Shown in pieces: positions 44,475-54,337 of a stretch of DNA of 64,000 nucleotides; position 1 is the first letter of the stretch, and each line of letters opens with the position of its first letter. Location of the stretch: NCBI RefSeq assembly GCF_016765615.1, contig NZ_JAESWA010000023.1:1-64000 (forward strand), given 5' to 3'. Source of the stretch: Clostridium paridis. GTDB lineage: Bacteria > Bacillota > Clostridia > Clostridiales > Clostridiaceae. Under the pieces are notes generated by a model that worked only from the letters and a program-made list of their open reading frames with translations, was not told where the DNA came from and did not search any database. Both the position numbers and the translations under genes were made by a program.

Positions 44475-45875
44475 ATGACAAATTATAAGGGTAATGATCG
44501 TTTGTTATTTGGAATGATTCTAGGTGTTGCAACTTATTGGTTATTTGCAAGTGCTATAACGGCAGGCGTACCGCCACTTACTAGTGATTTAGGGATTTCA
44601 AGTTCCATTGTTAGTACTGCAGTCAGTATTACTGCATTAATTTGTGGTGTTAGCATTGTAACTGCAGGAAGTATTGCTGACAGAGTTGGAAGAGTTAGGA
44701 TTACTCAAATCGGATTTATATTAAGTATTATTGGTTCCATACTTTGCGCAATAGCTCAGGGAGCTACACTTCTTATTGCAGGTCGTGTCATTCAAGGGTT
44801 ATCAGGTGCCTTTATTATGCCAGCAACCTTAGCTCTTATAAATGCCTATTATCCTGGTGAAGCTCGCCCACGTGCTTTAAGCTTTTGGTCTTTAGCTTCT
44901 TGGGGTGGCAGTGGTGTTGCTAACTTCTTTGGAGGTGCAGTTGTATCAGCATTAAGCTGGCGATGGTTATTTTGGATTACAGTCCCAGTAGCATTAATTG
45001 GTATGTTTTTAGTAAATGGTACTCCAGAAAGTAAAATTACTAGTGGAGAAAAACGAAACATTGATTATTTTGGAATTATTACTTTAGTATTAGCATTACT
45101 TTCATTAAATTTAGTTGTTACCCGTGGACGACAACTCGGATGGACAAATCCAATTATTCTTTCATTAATATCTGCTTTTGTAATTATATTTGGTATTTTC
45201 CTATTTATAGAAAGCAGAAATTCAGCACCATTAGTTGATTTATCACTATTTAGCAGCAAAGGTTATAATGCAGCAGTAATTTCAAATTTCTTACTTAATA
45301 TGTGTGCAGGTTGTCTATTTATATTAATGCCTTACGTTCAAACAACACGTGGCTTAAGTTCATTCCAAAGTGGACTGTTAACGATTAGTTATTTAGTTGC
45401 TATAGTTTCAACAATTCGCGTAGGAGAAAAAGTTATGCTTAAGACAGGAGCACGTTTGCCAATGTCTATAGGTACATTAATGGCTGCTGTAGGAATTTTC
45501 TTAATGACACTAACATTCCTACCCAATGTTGCTTATTTTACAGCTGTTGTAGTCGGTCTTGCTATCATGGGAACTGGATTTGGATTTTATGCTACTCCAT
45601 CTACAAATACTGCAGTTGGAAATGCGCCAGCAGAAAAAGCAGGTTCTGCATCAGGTATTTATAAAATGGCAAGTTCTTTAGGTGGTAGCTTTGGTGTAGC
45701 CATTTCTGGAGCTGTGTCAACAGCTATTATTATGAGTGACAAAACAGCTCAAAATTTATCAGCTGGTTGGGGATTGGGAGTTAGTGTAATTGCAGGAACC
45801 ATATCACTAATTGCTGTATTAATACTAGTACCTAAAAATAAAAAAAATGAAAATAATAAAAGAAAGGCAGCTTAA
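44475..45875 (+). CDS. MFS drug:H+ antiporter, DHA2 (EmrB/QacA) type
   Basis: 466 aa, 14-TM size. GSIADRVGRVRI is the loop 2-3 motif; RVIQGLSGAFIMPATLALI is the DHA2 motif C. ATG at 44475 follows TAGGAGG; a longer upstream frame is unsupported. Exports an unknown toxic compound. Confidence 0.87.
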   Translation: MTNYKGNDRLLFGMILGVATYWLFASAITAGVPPLTSDLGISSSIVSTAVSITALICGVSIVTAGSIADRVGRVRITQIGFILSIIGSILCAIAQGATLLIAGRVIQGLSGAFIMPATLALINAYYPGEARPRALSFWSLASWGGSGVANFFGGAVVSALSWRWLFWITVPVALIGMFLVNGTPESKITSGEKRNIDYFGIITLVLALLSLNLVVTRGRQLGWTNPIILSLISAFVIIFGIFLFIESRNSAPLVDLSLFSSKGYNAAVISNFLLNMCAGCLFILMPYVQTTRGLSSFQSGLLTISYLVAIVSTIRVGEKVMLKTGARLPMSIGTLMAAVGIFLMTLTFLPNVAYFTAVVVGLAIMGTGFGFYATPSTNTAVGNAPAEKAGSASGIYKMASSLGGSFGVAISGAVSTAIIMSDKTAQNLSAGWGLGVSVIAGTISLIAVLILVPKNKKNENNKRKAA

Positions 45876-45935
45876 TTAAAACCACAAATTACATATAAAT
45901 GTTTATGAAAATATAATAGAAAGGAAGTTCTCATT

Positions 45936-47102
45936 ATGTCAAACATATTAGATAAAGCTAAATTAAACGAAGATTATATTATTAACTTTAGAAGAGATTT
46001 ACATGAAAATCCCGAACTTAGTGGTCAGGAATTTAAAACTCAAAAAAAAATTATGAAGGAATTAGATAAACTTGGAATACCATATAAGAAAGCTGGAAAT
46101 ACATCTTTGATTGCAACATTAAAAGGTGGGAAAAGTGGTAAAACAGTAGCTTTAAGGGGTGACATAGATGCTCTTCCTGTAAAAGAGGAAACAAATGTTG
46201 AATTTAAATCTAAAACTCCAGGGTTAATGCATGCATGTGGTCATGATGCTCACACTTCAATGCTACTTGGTGCTGCAAAAATCTTATCTGAAATGAAGGA
46301 TGAGATTTGTGGTGAAGTTAGATTTTTCTTCCAAGAGGCAGAGGAAACATTCTCAGGTGCGAAAAAAATAATAGAAGCTGGAGGAATGGAGGGTGTAGAT
46401 GCTTGTCTTGGTATGCATGGAATGCCAGAATTAGAGACTGGATATGTAAATATTGAGCCCGGATATAGAATGGCTGGCTGTGATACTATTTATGTTAAGT
46501 TTGAAGGAGTATCAGGACATGGGTCTGTACCACATATGGCTAAGGATACTATTCATCCTGCATGTATTTTTGTTACAGACCTTCAAGGGATAGTTACTAA
46601 AAATATTAATGCTCAAGATCCAATAGTGCTTTCTGTAGGAAAGTTTATTGGTGGAACAAAGGCAAATATAGTTGCTAAATATACAGAGATTGATATTTCT
46701 ATGAGATACTTTAATCCAAAAGTTAGAGAAATAGCTCACGAAGCAATAAAAAGACATGCAAAAGCGATTGCAGAGGCTTATGAGCTTAAAGTTAATGTAA
46801 GAATAGAAGAAAGCGCCTTAAGTCTATATAATGATGAAGAATTAGCAGCAATAGCAGATAAGTCAGCAACAAAAGTATTTGGAGAAGGCAAAAATAAAAT
46901 CCTACCTAAATATATGGGATCAGAGGATATGCCATACTATTTCCAACATGCTAAAGGAGTTTATGCATTTGTAGGTTATAGAAATGAGGAAAAAGAAGCT
47001 ATATATTTCCCACACCATGAAAAATTCAAGATTGATGAAGACTACATGAAATATGGTACTGCATTACATGTACAATTTGCTCTTGATTTTTTAAATAAAT
47101 AG
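45936..47102 (+). CDS. M20-family amidohydrolase
   Basis: 388 aa, GGAAG start. RRDLHENPELSGQEF, ALRGDIDALPV, MHACGHDAHTSMLLGAA (metal ligands) and FFQEAEETFSGAKK are typical of the IAA-amino acid/N-acyl-amino acid hydrolase branch. HGSVPH is in the lid domain. It probably removes acyl groups from amino acids or small peptides. It follows the MFS gene by 60 bp. Confidence 0.9.
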   Translation: MSNILDKAKLNEDYIINFRRDLHENPELSGQEFKTQKKIMKELDKLGIPYKKAGNTSLIATLKGGKSGKTVALRGDIDALPVKEETNVEFKSKTPGLMHACGHDAHTSMLLGAAKILSEMKDEICGEVRFFFQEAEETFSGAKKIIEAGGMEGVDACLGMHGMPELETGYVNIEPGYRMAGCDTIYVKFEGVSGHGSVPHMAKDTIHPACIFVTDLQGIVTKNINAQDPIVLSVGKFIGGTKANIVAKYTEIDISMRYFNPKVREIAHEAIKRHAKAIAEAYELKVNVRIEESALSLYNDEELAAIADKSATKVFGEGKNKILPKYMGSEDMPYYFQHAKGVYAFVGYRNEEKEAIYFPHHEKFKIDEDYMKYGTALHVQFALDFLNK

Positions 47103-47180
47103 TATGGAAGACATAAGTATCAATTTGTCATGAAAGTTCAAGGATAAGATATACAATATAATTGTAGTATTCATAGTATA

Positions 47181-47212
47181 AACCCACGACGGAAATATCG
47201 TGGGTTTTTCTA
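47181..47212. terminator. Terminator between amidohydrolase and 2H phosphodiesterase
   Basis: AACCCACGA/TCGTGGGTT with a seven-to-twelve base loop and T5. Confidence 0.75.
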
Positions 47213-47236
47213 TTAGAGACTTTGTTCACATACTCG

Positions 47237-47788
47237 TTACAGTAATTCTTTTAAATTAACTCGATAAATAGGTACGCCATTTAGTTTTCCATTTTCCTCT
47301 TTACTCGCCATTAAGCTTATTGTTTTTACTGGAATTCTAACTCTTTCAAATTTAATCAAGTCATTTGGGCCTTTATAATCTTCATTAAGTAATACTCTTC
47401 TCCCTAAAGTTATATGGGGCATATAAAGTTTATCATAAAATGGTATCTTATATTCTTGTAATAGGATGGTAAGCTCTTTATGAAGTTCAGATAGAACAGT
47501 ATTTTCTTCTATCCCCATCCATAAGATATTTGTCTTTTTTCTTTTAAAAATGCCTAGGTTACCTATTAATAATTCAAAAGAACTTATTCCCTGAAGAGAC
47601 TTATCCATAATTTCTTTTATTCTGGTAATCTGAGTATCAGCAGCTTCTCCAATAAATCTAATTGTTAAATGAAAGTTATTCTTTTGAGTAAAACTTCCTT
47701 CAATGCAGTAATTCTTTATATTTGATGTTATCTTATCAAGATAATTCTTGATGTTATTATCAAAATCTATAGCAATATAGACTCTCAA
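47237..47788 (-). CDS. thpR: RNA 2',3'-cyclic phosphodiesterase (2H family)
   Basis: 183 aa, TTG start behind AAGGAAG. Both catalytic HxT motifs are present: FHLTIRFIG and PHITLGRR. ThpR (LigT) enzymes open 2',3'-cyclic phosphates at tRNA or other RNA ends; the physiological substrate is uncertain. It diverges from the methyltransferase. Confidence 0.9.
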   Translation of the reverse strand: MRVYIAIDFDNNIKNYLDKITSNIKNYCIEGSFTQKNNFHLTIRFIGEAADTQITRIKEIMDKSLQGISSFELLIGNLGIFKRKKTNILWMGIEENTVLSELHKELTILLQEYKIPFYDKLYMPHITLGRRVLLNEDYKGPNDLIKFERVRIPVKTISLMASKEENGKLNGVPIYRVNLKELL

Positions 47789-47954
47789 GTGATTCTCTTC
47801 CTTTCCTCTAAGTTATTATAATTATAATTCATATTTACAAAATTATAAAAAACATAATTAAAATATATTAAAGAACTTTGTAAAAATAGCTTAATATTTG
47901 CTATAATATTTGTGTTTAATAATTTTGAATATAATAGATGAGGAATATAAAGAG

Positions 47955-48731
47955 ATGACAATAGAATTAGAGAAACACTATAATAAATTTTGTGAGGACA
48001 AAAGATTAACAAGAAGACACGGACAAGTAGAATATATAACTTCCATGAAGTATATTCATGAGTATCTAGAGAATTATGAGAATGCAAAAATCTTAGATGT
48101 TGGTGCAGGAACAGGGAGATACTCTGTGGAACTAGCAAATGAAGGATATGATGTTACTGCAGTTGAGCTTGTTAAGCATAATCTAGGCGTTTTAAAGTCA
48201 AAAGGAAGCACAGTAAAAGCATATCAAGGAACAGCATTAGATTTATCAAGATTTCAAGAGAATACTTTTGATATGACCTTAGTGTTTGGTCCCATGTATC
48301 ATTTATATACTTTTGAGGATAAGGTAAAAGCGCTACAAGAAGCAAAAAGAGTAACTAAGCTTGGTGGAGTTATTTTGGTAGCATATTGCATGAATGAATA
48401 TAGTGTAATAACATATGGATTCAAGGAAAATAATATTAGAGCAAGTATTGAAAATGGAAAGTTAAGTGATGATTTTCATGTTATATCAGAGCCTGAAGAT
48501 TTATATGATTATGTAAGGCTTGATGATATCAATAAGATAGTTGAAGAAGCAGGACTTAAAAGAATAAAAATAATTGCAGCTGATGGACCAGCTAACTATA
48601 TGAGACCGACTTTAAATGCTATGGATGAAGAGACATACAAACTGTTTATTAAGTACCATCTTTCTACCTGTGAAAGACCTGACCTATTAGGAGCAAGTGC
48701 CCATACAGTAGATATTTTAAGAAAAGAGTAA
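47955..48731 (+). CDS. SAM-dependent class I methyltransferase
   Basis: 258 aa from the ATG at 47955; AGGAA is nine bases upstream. ILDVGAGTGRYSVELA is the SAM loop, followed by VTAVELV and VFGPMYHLY. Substrate not identified; similar proteins sit beside nitroreductases without a known link. The next gene starts 13 bp on. Confidence 0.85.
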   Translation: MTIELEKHYNKFCEDKRLTRRHGQVEYITSMKYIHEYLENYENAKILDVGAGTGRYSVELANEGYDVTAVELVKHNLGVLKSKGSTVKAYQGTALDLSRFQENTFDMTLVFGPMYHLYTFEDKVKALQEAKRVTKLGGVILVAYCMNEYSVITYGFKENNIRASIENGKLSDDFHVISEPEDLYDYVRLDDINKIVEEAGLKRIKIIAADGPANYMRPTLNAMDEETYKLFIKYHLSTCERPDLLGASAHTVDILRKE

Positions 48732-48744
48732 GGAGAACAAATTG

Positions 48745-49278
48745 ATGATAAAAGAAATTGAAGTACGTAGAAGTATAAGAAAATATATTGATAAGCCAGT
48801 TGAGGATGAAAAAATAAATGAAATATTGGAGAGTGGAAGGTTGGCTCCATCAGGAAACAACACACAACCTTGGCACTATATTGTAGTTAAATCAGATGAA
48901 ATGAGACAAAGAATAATGGAGGCTTCCCATAATCAGAAATGGATGATGACAGCTCCTGTTTTTATTGTAAGTGTTGCAGATGTAAGATGCAGAATAAAAG
49001 AAGACATATCAATCGATGATGATAGTTCCGAAGATGAAGTAAAACGAATAATTAGAGATACGGCAATTTCAACAGGATATATGCTTTTACAAGCTAATAA
49101 TTTAGGCTTGGGAGTCTGCTGGGTTGCAGAGTTTACACAAGAAGAAATTAGACCAGTCTTAAATATACCATCTGATAAATATGTAATTGGTGTTATAACA
49201 GTTGGTTATCCAGATGAAGCTCCTAAGCCTCGTCCAAGAAAAAATATTGAAGATATAGTGCATTACGAATCTTGGTAG
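48745..49278 (+). CDS. Nitroreductase-family flavoprotein
   Basis: 177 aa from the ATG at 48745 (AAGGAGA before it). RRSIRKYIDKPVEDEK and LAPSGNNTQPWHY bind FMN; GVCWVAEF follows near 125. Compact, without a ferredoxin domain. NAD(P)H-dependent reduction of nitro or enone compounds is expected. Confidence 0.9.
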   Translation: MIKEIEVRRSIRKYIDKPVEDEKINEILESGRLAPSGNNTQPWHYIVVKSDEMRQRIMEASHNQKWMMTAPVFIVSVADVRCRIKEDISIDDDSSEDEVKRIIRDTAISTGYMLLQANNLGLGVCWVAEFTQEEIRPVLNIPSDKYVIGVITVGYPDEAPKPRPRKNIEDIVHYESW

Positions 49279-49309
49279 TAATAAATATAAAAATCTAACC
49301 TACTATACA

Positions 49310-49363
49310 AAAGGAACCCATGAAAATAGTCTTTTAGTGTCTATTTCATGGATTCCTTTTTTT
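49310..49363. terminator. Terminator between nitroreductase and DUF4317
   Basis: GGAACCCATGAAAATAG pairs with CTATTTCATGGATTCC; T7 follows. The genes converge. Confidence 0.85.
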
Positions 49364-49387
49364 ATGTTTATATATTTTTTTTATAAA

Positions 49388-50716
49388 TTAAAGATCTGCC
49401 TCAACACCATTTACATTAGCTTGTTCATCATCTTCCATAGGAATTATAATGCACTTTTTCCCGTCAATTATTTGTGATTTTATTTGAGGAACTTTTTGAG
49501 GTTTTACGTGAAGTACAACATCATAGTTTTGAGTAGTATTGTCATCAGCTTCTATTGCAGAATCGGCAGCTATTTCTAACATACTTTCATCTTCAACATC
49601 TATAATTGGTTCTGCAGCTACATTTAATTCAGTCTCTTGTTTTGTTTTTTCTAGTATTTCTTCAAGTATCTGCACTTTCTTTTCAAGTCTTTCTTCCTTT
49701 TTTCTCTGTTCATTAGCAGCTATAGCTTTTTTATCAATTAAGTGCTCTACTACAGGAGGAGTATCGCCAAATTCATCTATATAGGATTTTTCTATTTTTG
49801 CAGTGATCTCTTCAGGAATCCCGCTTTCAATTAAAACCTCCTGAATATTATCATTAGTCAAAATTATAGGTTCAGCATTCTTACCATTTACAGTGGTATG
49901 ATCCTCCACCATATTATTTAGAGTCTCTTGAATATCCATATATAAATGCTCGGATTTTTCATCATCACTTCCAAGAGCCTTACGAACAATAGTGTTGAAG
50001 GTTTCTTTCTGCTCAGTAGCAGTTTGTTTTGAACTACACCCTAAGGCTTGTTCCATAAATTCTGGGTGTGTATCTTTTGCATTTTTTGTATAATACATAA
50101 TAGAATGAATATCAGTACTACGGTCAGTAAAAGCTGGGAAAACAAATCCTAAATCTGGAGCACCAACTATCCAATCTCTAACCCTTGAACCAATTCTATT
50201 TTCATTTTCAAAGTACCCAAGGCCTGGTTCACTAAGAGATACTGGGCATATAGCACATAATAAATATTCATAGACCTCTTCAGATTCATCTATTTTTGAA
50301 TTATCAGTAGTTTTAGTAATAACATCGTAAGCATCGTGAAAAATAAGTATTAGGAAATTACCAGTGTAGTCATAGCTGTTTATAATCATTTTATAGAAGC
50401 TATCAAGAAGTCCATCATCCTTTAATCTGCTTTTCTTAAGTGCTAATAAAGAAAGTTGTCTACTTTCTATTTCATCCTCATCTCCATTAAGAGGGAAATT
50501 AAGTTCTAAAAGGTTGTTTCCAACCGTTCCTGATAAGGTTTTTTTAGCTATCTCTAAATATTTAAAGAATTCTTCATCTACTAAGTTTAAAAATGTTTCT
50601 CTAAATTTTAATACAATATTTTTTTCGCCATCTACGTAACATCCACACATTTTAGTAAATGTGCATTCATCCTTCTTTAAACGCCTTTTTAATTCCAATA
50701 TATCTTTCTTTTTCAT
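49388..50716 (-). CDS. DUF4317 protein
   Basis: 442 aa from the ATG at 50716. The N-terminus KKKDILELKRRLKKDECTFTKMCGCYV and later GAPDLGFVFPAF, DIHSIMYYTKN and GCSSKQTATEQ are DUF4317 features. The C-terminus is acidic and coiled (about 320-400). No known function; it is widespread in Firmicutes. Cytosolic. Confidence 0.8.
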   Translation of the reverse strand: MKKKDILELKRRLKKDECTFTKMCGCYVDGEKNIVLKFRETFLNLVDEEFFKYLEIAKKTLSGTVGNNLLELNFPLNGDEDEIESRQLSLLALKKSRLKDDGLLDSFYKMIINSYDYTGNFLILIFHDAYDVITKTTDNSKIDESEEVYEYLLCAICPVSLSEPGLGYFENENRIGSRVRDWIVGAPDLGFVFPAFTDRSTDIHSIMYYTKNAKDTHPEFMEQALGCSSKQTATEQKETFNTIVRKALGSDDEKSEHLYMDIQETLNNMVEDHTTVNGKNAEPIILTNDNIQEVLIESGIPEEITAKIEKSYIDEFGDTPPVVEHLIDKKAIAANEQRKKEERLEKKVQILEEILEKTKQETELNVAAEPIIDVEDESMLEIAADSAIEADDNTTQNYDVVLHVKPQKVPQIKSQIIDGKKCIIIPMEDDEQANVNGVEADL

Positions 50717-50927
50717 AAACAGACCTCTCACTTCATGAGTTTTTATCAATACATAATATAGTATAGTGTTCAATGGACAACCCTGCAAGTAACTATATAG
50801 ATTAAAAGACTATAAATATTTAACAGATTACTGATAGAGTGCATAAATTCACCTTTTATAAGATCTATTAATACAATATTAATATGTAGAATATTAATAT
50901 TTTTAAAGAGTGCATTGAGGGATAAAA

Positions 50928-52280
50928 ATGGATATAAGTAATAAAAATTACTATGGAAAAGGATATAAGTATGAGAAAAATGGATGGATCTATGTTCATA
51001 TTGAAGGTGAAGCATATAAACGAGGACTTCAACATGGATTTCTCCTTGCAAATGAAATTGAAGAAATAATTGATAATCTTAAATTTTTGACTTATTGGAA
51101 TACAGGAAAAGAGTGGAGTTTTTTTGTTGATCAAGCAGAGAAGCAGTTTACACATAAGGTTGATGAGGAATTTCTTGATGAAATAAAAGGGATTGCTGAT
51201 GGGGCACGTAAAGTTGGTGTCAAAGTAACATGGCAAGAAATTCTAACTTGGAATGGATATGGAGAACTTATAGGTTTTTGGTGGTCTAATAATTCAGATG
51301 GAGAAGTCAAAAGCAATATAGGAAGAAATAATGGAGGATGTTCAGCGTTTATTGCAACAGGTACTGCTACAAAGGATGGAAAGATTCTTTTAGCTCATAA
51401 TACATGGGAAAGTTATGAAACTGGACAATATTTGAATGTAATAATGGATGTTTTGCCCGAGTATGGAAATAGGTTTTTAATGCAGACCGCACCAGGATAT
51501 ATAGATAGCTTTAGTGATTTCTTTGTAACAGCCTCAGGTATTCTAGGTGCGGATACAAGTATTTCTGGATTTAAAAAATATAATTCTGAAGGTGTACCTC
51601 AGTTTGTGAGAATTAGAAAAGCAATTCAATATTCTGATGAAATAAATGAATTTATTGATATTATGAAGGAAAATAGCAATGGGGGCTACACCAGCATGTG
51701 GCTGCTTGGGGATATAAGAAGTAACAAAATTACTAGGTTTGAGCAAGGGTTAGATTACTCAAGTGTAAAAACACTAGAGGATGGTTACTTTATTGGGTTT
51801 AACGCACCTGAAGATCCTAGAATACGTAATTTGGAAGTGGAAAATAGTGCCTATACAGATATTCGTGATCATCAGGGAGCAAGAAGAGTTAGGCTTACTC
51901 AATTAATAGAAAGGTATTATGGAGAACTAGATATAGAATTTGGGAAGGCTATTTTAGCAGACCACTATGATGTATACCTAAGTAGGAGAAATCCTTCTTC
52001 AAGGACAGTAGATGGACATTATGAACTGGATGATCAAAGATATCCAAGTGTCGCTGGAACACTGCCACCATTCTCTCCACAAGGTGCTTTAGATGGAAAA
52101 GTAATAGATAGTGATTTAGCAGAAAGTATGTCTTTCTTAGCAAAATGGGGAGGTTCTAGTGATATTCCATTTATTACAGATGAGTACTTCTCAAAGCATC
52201 CACAATGGAATTATCTAAAAGGACATCTTAAGGATAGGCCTTCAATGCCTTGGTGTATGTGCAAGGTAAGAAAGGAATAA
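50928..52280 (+). CDS. Ntn-hydrolase, C45/phospholipase-B-like
   Basis: 450 aa. An N-terminal block RGLQHGFLLANEI is followed by NNGGCSAFIATG and AHNTWESYETGQY. The Cys138 in GGCSAF is the expected N-terminal nucleophile after autoproteolysis, as in phospholipase-B-like and C45 acyltransferases. The 137-residue piece would be the small chain. No signal peptide. It probably cleaves an amide. The S66 gene follows by 27 bp. Confidence 0.78.
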   Translation: MDISNKNYYGKGYKYEKNGWIYVHIEGEAYKRGLQHGFLLANEIEEIIDNLKFLTYWNTGKEWSFFVDQAEKQFTHKVDEEFLDEIKGIADGARKVGVKVTWQEILTWNGYGELIGFWWSNNSDGEVKSNIGRNNGGCSAFIATGTATKDGKILLAHNTWESYETGQYLNVIMDVLPEYGNRFLMQTAPGYIDSFSDFFVTASGILGADTSISGFKKYNSEGVPQFVRIRKAIQYSDEINEFIDIMKENSNGGYTSMWLLGDIRSNKITRFEQGLDYSSVKTLEDGYFIGFNAPEDPRIRNLEVENSAYTDIRDHQGARRVRLTQLIERYYGELDIEFGKAILADHYDVYLSRRNPSSRTVDGHYELDDQRYPSVAGTLPPFSPQGALDGKVIDSDLAESMSFLAKWGGSSDIPFITDEYFSKHPQWNYLKGHLKDRPSMPWCMCKVRKE

Positions 52281-52307
52281 GAGAGTTAGATAAAAAGGGG
52301 GATGAAT

Positions 52308-53240
52308 ATGGTAAAACCTAAAACACTTAAAAAAGGGGATACGGTGGGCATAGTATCACCAGCAACTGGAGTAGATAAAAGTCATATATGGAGATCTATT
52401 AAGACATTTGAAAGTTGGGGGCTTAAAGTAAAGGTTGGAAAGCATGCTTATGATAACTACTATTATCTTGCTGGAACAGATGATGATAGAGCAGAAGACT
52501 TAAATGAATTTTTTGCTGACACATCAATAAATGCAATTTTTTGTAGTCAGGGAGGTTATGGTTCACCGAGAATAGTTAATGCTTTAGACTATGATATGAT
52601 AAGAAAAAATCCTAAAATATTTATTGGATATAGTGACATTACAGCACTTCATCTTGCAATTTATAAGAAAACAGGACTAACTACTTTTCATGGTCCAAGT
52701 GCTACAGGAATCTATGGAGAATATGCTACTGAATATAGATTAAGATATCTTTATAAGGCACTATTTAGTGAGGAACCTATTGGACAAATAAAAATGGCAG
52801 ACCAAGATAAATATCTTGTGAAAGTTACTAAAGGACGAGCATCTGGAAAAACTATAGGTGGTAATTTATCTTTAATCTGTGAGCTTATAGGGACTCCTTA
52901 TGAAATTGATACAAAAGGTAAAATGTTGTTTTTTGAAGAGGTTGGCTCAGATATTCAAGATATAGATAGCAGATTAACACAACTTCTTAATACAGGAAAA
53001 CTTCAGTCTGCTGCAGGAATTATTATTGGAGAATGTACAGATTGTGAAACAGATGTATTTGATAAGGGAAGATCCTTAGAAAATTTGATTTTCGATAGAA
53101 TAGGTAATCTTGGAATACCAGCAATATGGGGACTCCCAATAGGTCATACTCATGATTTAGCAACTATTCCGATAGGGGTTAATGCTTCCTTAGACGCAGC
53201 AAAGGGGGAGTTTAGTATTTTAGAAACTGCAACTATATAA
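52308..53240 (+). CDS. LD-carboxypeptidase / MccF-like S66 peptidase
   Basis: 310 aa. Serine peptidase that trims L,D bonds in muropeptides or microcin-like conjugates. FCSQGGYGSPRIV and FIGYSDITALH (nucleophile Ser) are in the N-terminal domain; GGNLSLICELIGTPYE, FFEEVGSD and the late GHTHDLATIPIG complete the Ser-Glu-His set. Start placed at 52308, six bases after AAGGGGG. Confidence 0.88.
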   Translation: MVKPKTLKKGDTVGIVSPATGVDKSHIWRSIKTFESWGLKVKVGKHAYDNYYYLAGTDDDRAEDLNEFFADTSINAIFCSQGGYGSPRIVNALDYDMIRKNPKIFIGYSDITALHLAIYKKTGLTTFHGPSATGIYGEYATEYRLRYLYKALFSEEPIGQIKMADQDKYLVKVTKGRASGKTIGGNLSLICELIGTPYEIDTKGKMLFFEEVGSDIQDIDSRLTQLLNTGKLQSAAGIIIGECTDCETDVFDKGRSLENLIFDRIGNLGIPAIWGLPIGHTHDLATIPIGVNASLDAAKGEFSILETATI

Positions 53241-53255
53241 AGGTATAAATCAGTA

Positions 53256-53284
53256 AAACTCATAATAGAAATGTTATGGGTTTA
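53256..53284 (+). terminator. Terminator after S66 gene
   Basis: AAACTCATAA/TTATGGGTTT arms with an eight-base loop and a weak T-tract. Confidence 0.6.
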
Positions 53285-53368
53285 TCTTTTGTAAAAAAAT
53301 TACATATGGTAAAATAATATTTGTATATATAACAAAAGGAGTTTTCTATTATCCGGGGGACGGTAATT

Positions 53369-54139
53369 ATGAATAAGTTTAGAAATTTTATAAAAATGAT
53401 ATTAATAGTTTTGTTAGTCCTAACTATCAATGGACCACTAGTTGCTTTTGCAAGAGCAGGAGGCGGTGGTGGGGGAGGTTCATCTGGCGGAGGTGGTGGC
53501 GGTGGAAGCACTGGTTCAACTCATAGCAAATCATCAAGGAAAAGCAGTCCACTAGAAAATGTAATAAGTTTTGGATTGTTTGCTGTAGCTGCTTCAGCTG
53601 GAACAATTGTACTAAAAGTAAAGCTAGGTAAAAAGAAGGCTAAAACTATTTCAGCTATAAAGGAACTATCTAAAAGCGATAATAACTGGAATTACAAAGA
53701 AATAAAGCAAGATATAGAAGAAGCTTTTTATAAGGTGCAAACTGCATGGATGGAAAGAGATCAAGATTTAGCTAAAGAATATATGAGTGATGAGCTATAT
53801 ACTAAACATAGAACTCAAACTGAATGGATGAAGGTACGTAAGCAAAAAAACATTCTAGAAGATATGGAGTTATTAAGGGTGACGCCTGTAGGAATTGAAG
53901 ATCATGAAGGAATAGATAGAGACAGTATATGGGTTCATATTAAGGCATCATCACAGGATTATACCATAGATGAAGAAACAGATGAAGTAATAGAGGGGGA
54001 AGCTTATAAATTTGTTCAATTTGAAGAATACTGGAAGTTTATAAGAAAAGAATATAGATGGGTATTAGATGAGATAAGGCAAATAGATGAAATTAGCAAT
54101 TTAGATTTCTTTGTAATAGATGTAGAAAAGGAAGAGTAA
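53369..54139 (+). CDS. Tim44-like domain membrane protein
   Basis: 256 aa. A hydrophobic N-terminus (10-28) is followed by a Gly/Ser-rich segment and a second hydrophobic piece near 70-85, then a Tim44-like/NTF2-fold domain (about 110-250; EEAFYKVQTAWMERDQDLAKEYMSDELY and FEEYWKFIRKEYRWVLDEI, shown by their ends). Such proteins act at membranes in unknown roles. AAAAGGAG lies about 30 bases before the start; a closer GGGGGACGG is nearer. Confidence 0.78.
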   Translation: MNKFRNFIKMILIVLLVLTINGPLVAFARAGGGGGGGSSGGGGGGGSTGSTHSKSSRKSSPLENVISFGLFAVAASAGTIVLKVKLGKKKAKTISAIKELSKSDNNWNYKEIKQDIEEAFYKVQTAWMERDQDLAKEYMSDELYTKHRTQTEWMKVRKQKNILEDMELLRVTPVGIEDHEGIDRDSIWVHIKASSQDYTIDEETDEVIEGEAYKFVQFEEYWKFIRKEYRWVLDEIRQIDEISNLDFFVIDVEKEE

Positions 54140-54163
54140 AAATTTTTATAATATTAATATAAG

Positions 54164-54205
54164 CCCCAGAGCAATCAAGGATATTTATTGCTCTGGGTAT
54201 TTTGA
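54164..54205 (+). terminator. Terminator after Tim44-like gene
   Basis: CCCCAGAGCAAT and ATTGCTCTGGG with a short loop and T-rich tail. Confidence 0.8.
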
Positions 54206-54337
54206 TTTATAGACATTTTATAAAAATTTTATATTATCTAAAAATACTTTTTAGAAATTTTTACTACTTATAGTGTAGAATGATAAGTGTAATATTGAAC
54301 AATATATATTTAAATAGTGCCAGGAAGGGTGAACAAA

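Noticed and set aside
53450-53515. Gly-rich open frame on the opposite strand (Pro-rich)
   Set aside because: A shadow of the Gly/Ser-rich linker of the Tim44-like protein.
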